From NCBI GenBank assembly GCA_963666965.1, contig OY762939.1:1674001-1738000 (forward strand): a stretch of 64,000 bases of DNA, given 5' to 3'. The position numbers were made by a program, and so were the translations under genes. Source of the stretch: Proruminimicrobium sp963666965 (GTDB lineage: Bacteria; Elusimicrobiota; Endomicrobiia; Endomicrobiales; Endomicrobiaceae). Below the pieces are notes generated by a model. It ran no database searches and was not told the DNA's origin. It saw only the letters and a list, made by a program, of their open reading frames with translations. Shown in pieces: positions 62,701 to 64,000 of the stretch (positions are counted from its first letter, which is position 1; each line of letters begins with the position of its first letter).

Positions 62701-64000
62701 ATATCAATCCTACCGCTATTATCGTTGTTAATAAAGGAACTGATGTCTTAAAAAATTTATTGCTCTTGTTTATGGCAACAGTATCTTCTTCATTTTTCAA
62801 ATCCCAGTCTTTGATCTTCGTCTGTACAGGCGTGCTGGCAGGGTTAAATAACGCCGGCGTCAATATACTCATTATAGGCATCAAAAGTACAAATACTGAC
62901 CACCACATGCCCGGATTTGCCCACAGCAAGAATCCTATGATATTGCATACATTCAAAACTACCGTTAATGTTATGCTCCTCTGCGACAGAGAGAATGTAG
63001 ACGCGCTTGCCAATTTCGCTTCCTCAAGTATTTTGTTGGTAATTATCGGTCTTGTAGTTCTTCCGAACAATCTTCCTGTCTGAACATAATCGCCAAAACC
63101 CTTTAGCGTTTTTACAATCGTAGATCTAGAAAAAGCAGTTAACAATAAAGAACCATACGCCGCCATCAGAGTAGGCCATATCTTAAAGAAATATGCCGTT
63201 CCTCTTATCAACCCTTTTTCCTTAATCATCTGCACAAGACCCGGAATCGTTATCGCCTGTGAAAACAATACAGACAATATACCGAATGTTAATACCGACG
63301 GGAATGACACATAGAAACTTATACCGAGCACCAATATAACTACCGAATTGGCAGCCAATATAAAAGGTATGAATATCTTCTTTATATAGTATCCGAGCGC
63401 TCCCATAAAATGCATGAACTGCTTTGCATATCCTATAGAACCGGAATTGTTCATTCTGTACATGTATCTCGTCATTGCCTGCTGCCATGCTCCTGATACA
63501 AACTTATCGTTTATTCCAAGCAGTCCGACATAGACTCCTTCTCTTCCTTTGGCCGCTCTCATAGTCTCGTTATTTTCTATTTCCTGGCCGAACAACTTCG
63601 CTTTGTATGCTCCCTGTATATCTTCGTTTACATTCGTAGGCATTATTAAACCTAAGTTTCTTACATCAGCAACATTTAAGAAATCCGGATGTCCGTAATG
63701 GAATCTTACTCCGTGCCAATTCAATACTCTCTGCGTTATAGTATTAAATACTCGGTCGGCAAATGCATGAGCCGTTCCGGTAGGCGACGATTTATCAGTA
63801 TAAATTCTTTCCGGGAATCCGAGCATAGCAAGCCTCTGGTTTCTGTCAAACCTCGTTATAAGACCGGGCTGCTTAAATGTCTCTTCCAAATCCATATCCT
63901 GGTTCATATCCATAAACTGAACCGTCTCGCCTCTTACAAATTTCATGAGGCTGTTCTGGTTTATAGGTTTGCCCTGTGCAAAGATCCAGCCGCCTTCCAG
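56726..64000 (-). CDS. Giant protein G4: 1,3-beta-glucan synthase (FKS/callose type) fused to a UGPase-like domain, N-terminus off the window
   Basis: 2424 residues are visible and the frame is open to the right edge, so the ATG at 63946 is internal. The visible start has the FKS/callose-synthase catalytic signature GKPINQN...FVRGETVQFMDMNQD, then RFHYGHPDFLN, NEDIQGAY and AKGREG. Ten to twelve membrane segments follow (about 61950-63400), including LTPALFNP (family FAPFxFNP). Next come a helical/coiled stretch, two LPxxYxL...W...LK motifs, a Glu/Pro-rich linker, the UGPase-like block shared with G2 (58604-60823) and a C-terminal part ending KATLSAA. The product would extrude beta-1,3-glucan from UDP-glucose at the inner membrane. 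The enzyme class is eukaryotic in character. Confidence 0.88.
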   Translation of the reverse strand: MEGGWIFAQGKPINQNSLMKFVRGETVQFMDMNQDMDLEETFKQPGLITRFDRNQRLAMLGFPERIYTDKSSPTGTAHAFADRVFNTITQRVLNWHGVRFHYGHPDFLNVADVRNLGLIMPTNVNEDIQGAYKAKLFGQEIENNETMRAAKGREGVYVGLLGINDKFVSGAWQQAMTRYMYRMNNSGSIGYAKQFMHFMGALGYYIKKIFIPFILAANSVVILVLGISFYVSFPSVLTFGILSVLFSQAITIPGLVQMIKEKGLIRGTAYFFKIWPTLMAAYGSLLLTAFSRSTIVKTLKGFGDYVQTGRLFGRTTRPIITNKILEEAKLASASTFSLSQRSITLTVVLNVCNIIGFLLWANPGMWWSVFVLLMPIMSILTPALFNPASTPVQTKIKDWDLKNEEDTVAINKSNKFFKTSVPLLTTIIAVGLIFINPAFTLGAFISWFAVYFGVPGIIFGLIFKIFPGLKKAIEKFYTQKTKDGQIRGEQFGWAFIGMVMFGQTSIVEKDDKGAESVKNLSYRQSFNTGFSMMILKPLLHAISAIVFWASTAAYLVKKNIFKKDPNKYDFGFGVVRHNDLKPTASIIRTTLILAGFGLTAFGALGAVMGLGLVFGVWMFSTASGIGKNIADKKMNGEKYFGKFIIEFFTDKSRMNEGSLIYVMGLIISPLLLMIVPGIIYGYKKHNKESIELFESIKNMPADQNEAKKEKTRIERILNIFSNDRLAAAYRQYLNNGAIDPNKLAEEINSLSRDEGFKAQYEKLMALIDDIRNKSKDGFTFEALAAYSAFLDLYTKVKNIKENKTRMDSILKDINNWMSKVEVKGKKADRYFKKAQKAFEKSNLRFSKSRIEASIRYYETGEYFYKLAVQAAKEKAVKTKIKNEQIKKEFKKELKSKKLKLPSYDLSSFVAKKEVDFNKLDQESKTFDSWVEETIKDLKKELENQAIKIKMSKYSVKAVRKQLRKMGIKLPGDYNLPEFVLGQNIDLDLSVRQWARKVALKLKSELAGENIAEEEKIQPEEKAAEEAVKELEPVVPETPAVDEKPVIVEETSEAKPAEVKALEEAIEWYDKSAKGREDNLRLQEAMSKVAVVSSDAKEINIRRIEVLSEALKRVKYEVRGKQYGYTEGNAILFELQQLMGFGLMSTPEGVPVPVLGSTFIPYTQSEGDLAKMSEQIKSLNELRKETKNKKVAGMIYVYLNGGLGESVEGRHPVIYAMRTHANAVKLAKEAIGSTDAAVRAKGEYALKRLSEIAEGHDLFGKGLTDEEVSKDLLFGFTRINPRDFYEQDGEGNFVYEANKRAKVRKTAIVNGKEIEVPFLTGKATDTPFVVKNEDGTYEFKSIMDIKMAEMGTHANFASIQVVGPGAEGDAKHLLEQLAGKTDKDLLRLVLGLTDGETDAGVVVQERYPDWSETERADGAKEWRLNFGSMNPRNHGTVLFQLMEMLVPSYRVYLKTKGLDEGKLSQKEIEALEEEFVDVFFGNGDGVNSAPQGRVGAATMYTVPREKVDAKGGMIGMVPTDVKGFKRMFPYLYELGNTPKELKKQFEKYGTSKEYAGLQPFNTNGIQFGVQFAALMSGLKELLGDKAVSELMAIPVIAAEKNKKFEWAIGQNLLWLNMNLEILRKNNAEVDALMNRVLGQGQEAVTIVMSSPEQRQDIGFTPYKFPSDIDGYNLGMEVENNKLVVKNNVTLANTTHPVLFRDDKDATKSETVQKEYLFEAYNNRVYLEIVEGSKYLIDGLFVLDHLRIEGEVNFVNRSGKEVVLSPETLKGYNLPVVNGKVELKDVNVTADENGNITVTGMSGEVIKVITEAVKSAVEGTVNLAMNTQKKVLEIVYKNVSQGKIDIRYSSDVSKDEGYKRIAAIPVKVKTVLNKKGKPVEVKLSAMIKKQQDGSILVEFVALGSSKKILDSLDQNAKTQIIETAKALFEARLSQDRYVSDKMMRELFGRLTAEAMMLNKKLIKEYEKEIKTRGQEADEKLRALGYGEDEIAEMLGIKAEQGVIPVGIKESEMKVTGKLDIVRRLDLEKRSGTTTIILKGDYTADTIELVRSRGFEAIVSMKVREGEETVAGQYLGIKELSGIRLEAEGVSAVTLERAVGDIRAISGINISYDFGKGINLEKVELVNRSKGTLVADAGALVGKAEIIGAVKELAERGQLVLRIESDNDDGAIEQLKAVITSLGIEGRKISINIKKSYVKNRNKLMEIFKADAASRYRARGLEAQYDSVFGDRKAEEVMAVLAAVVSGDISYEEFYTADNIKGIFADKSELEEIEGSGLSSEDKMKAVRQYVIGVMISYIGNEVLPEIGKDMSFSISGMKLSERQIVIYKVMQLMKKGVSVEAMKGYKFEADRSKTLTEIVNRVMSDNSDIEGMWNETDMKVAASEKEAMSMMNEIHALIFDSVNVENMGDKITIATLDGIKATLSAA
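58604..60823 (-). repeat. UGPase-like block, copy in G4 (partner 29215-31434)
   Basis: Same 2220-bp block as at 29215-31434, in the same orientation. At its 5' edge (60823) G4 goes into a Glu/Pro/Val-rich linker that G2 lacks; at its 3' edge (58604) the two proteins diverge just after the residues NITVTGM. Confidence 0.92.
61950..64000 (-). other. FKS/callose-synthase-type glucan synthase region of G4
   Basis: Cytosolic catalytic motifs at about 63640-64000 (GKPINQN, FVRGE, DMNQD, RFHYGHPD, NEDIQGAY) followed by a block of membrane segments to about 61950. The motif order and spacing match glycosyltransferase family 48. The upstream part of the domain is outside the window. Confidence 0.87.

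Noticed and set aside
63944..63946. ATG at 63946 as the true start of G4
   Set aside because: The frame stays open to the edge and the 18 residues before it include GKPINQN, part of the conserved synthase motif.
18112..64000. Giant genes as NRPS/PKS or adhesin-type proteins
   Set aside because: No carrier, condensation, ketosynthase, RTX or Ig-like repeats were seen; the readable domains are sugar and nucleotide enzymes and a glucan synthase.
1..64000. tRNA or rRNA genes
   Set aside because: No cloverleaf or rRNA-like segment was recognised in the intergenic gaps, all of which are short.

Overview
The window is AT-rich bacterial DNA with dense, mostly minus-strand genes. The housekeeping genes include lipA, purH, ligA, nusB, hisG, gltX, murA, prmC, prfA, rpmE and pgi. 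Signal peptides, an outer-membrane beta-barrel protein and an internal lipobox point to a diderm. The gene mix suggests Elusimicrobiota (Endomicrobium-like), with Omnitrophota as the main alternative: an MFS-acyltransferase-AMP ligase fusion, DUF1015 and DUF1844 proteins, and giant proteins opening with an 'IQDLH...QKNI' module. This assignment rests on recall and was not searched.

Layout. Bases 1-12002 form a minus-strand run: nusB, ligA, an RluA-like gene, a DUF362 ferredoxin, recX, purH, lipA, a DUF192 gene and two tandem Aas-type phospholipid genes; the last runs off the left edge. Two divergent promoters lie between 12003 and 12160. A plus-strand run follows (DUF1015, CvpA-like, hisG, gltX, DUF1844, polytopic membrane protein) and converges at 18100 on the first giant gene. 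From 18112 to the right edge the minus strand carries four giant genes: G1 (3060 aa), G2 (4970 aa), G3 (about 1962 aa) and G4 (at least 2424 aa, start off the window). An ordinary block (42300-50659) sits between G2 and G3 and includes a second, free-standing pgi.

The main result is what the giants encode. Reading N to C, G2 has a signal-like segment, an unknown H/E/H module, adenylate kinase, phosphoglucomutase, glucose-6-phosphate isomerase, a plant-type UDP-sugar pyrophosphorylase (USP) and a divergent UGPase-like domain. One polypeptide therefore carries the whole route fructose-6-P to glucose-6-P to glucose-1-P to UDP-glucose, plus an adenylate-balancing enzyme. G4 begins, as far as visible, inside a eukaryote-type 1,3-beta-glucan (callose/FKS) synthase and is fused to the same UGPase-like domain. 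G3 joins the H/E/H module to what looks like a former lipoprotein with a helical-barrel carbohydrate-active domain. G1 carries deaminase, DUF218 and HAD-like domains. I infer a beta-1,3-glucan (callose-like) system built of giant fusion proteins, with precursor supply and polymerisation encoded side by side.

The giants are linked by sequence as well as theme. G1 and G2 share a nearly identical 1.6-kb block, and G2 and G4 share an apparently identical 2.2-kb block; both lie inside longer, diverged homology, which suggests gene conversion. G1-G3 share the N-terminal module. G1 and G2 share a C-terminal module. All four proteins end in a similar short Leu-x-Ala(-Ala) tail. Hairpins lie just upstream of G1, G2 and G3. 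No tRNA, rRNA, CRISPR array, transposase or integrase was seen.
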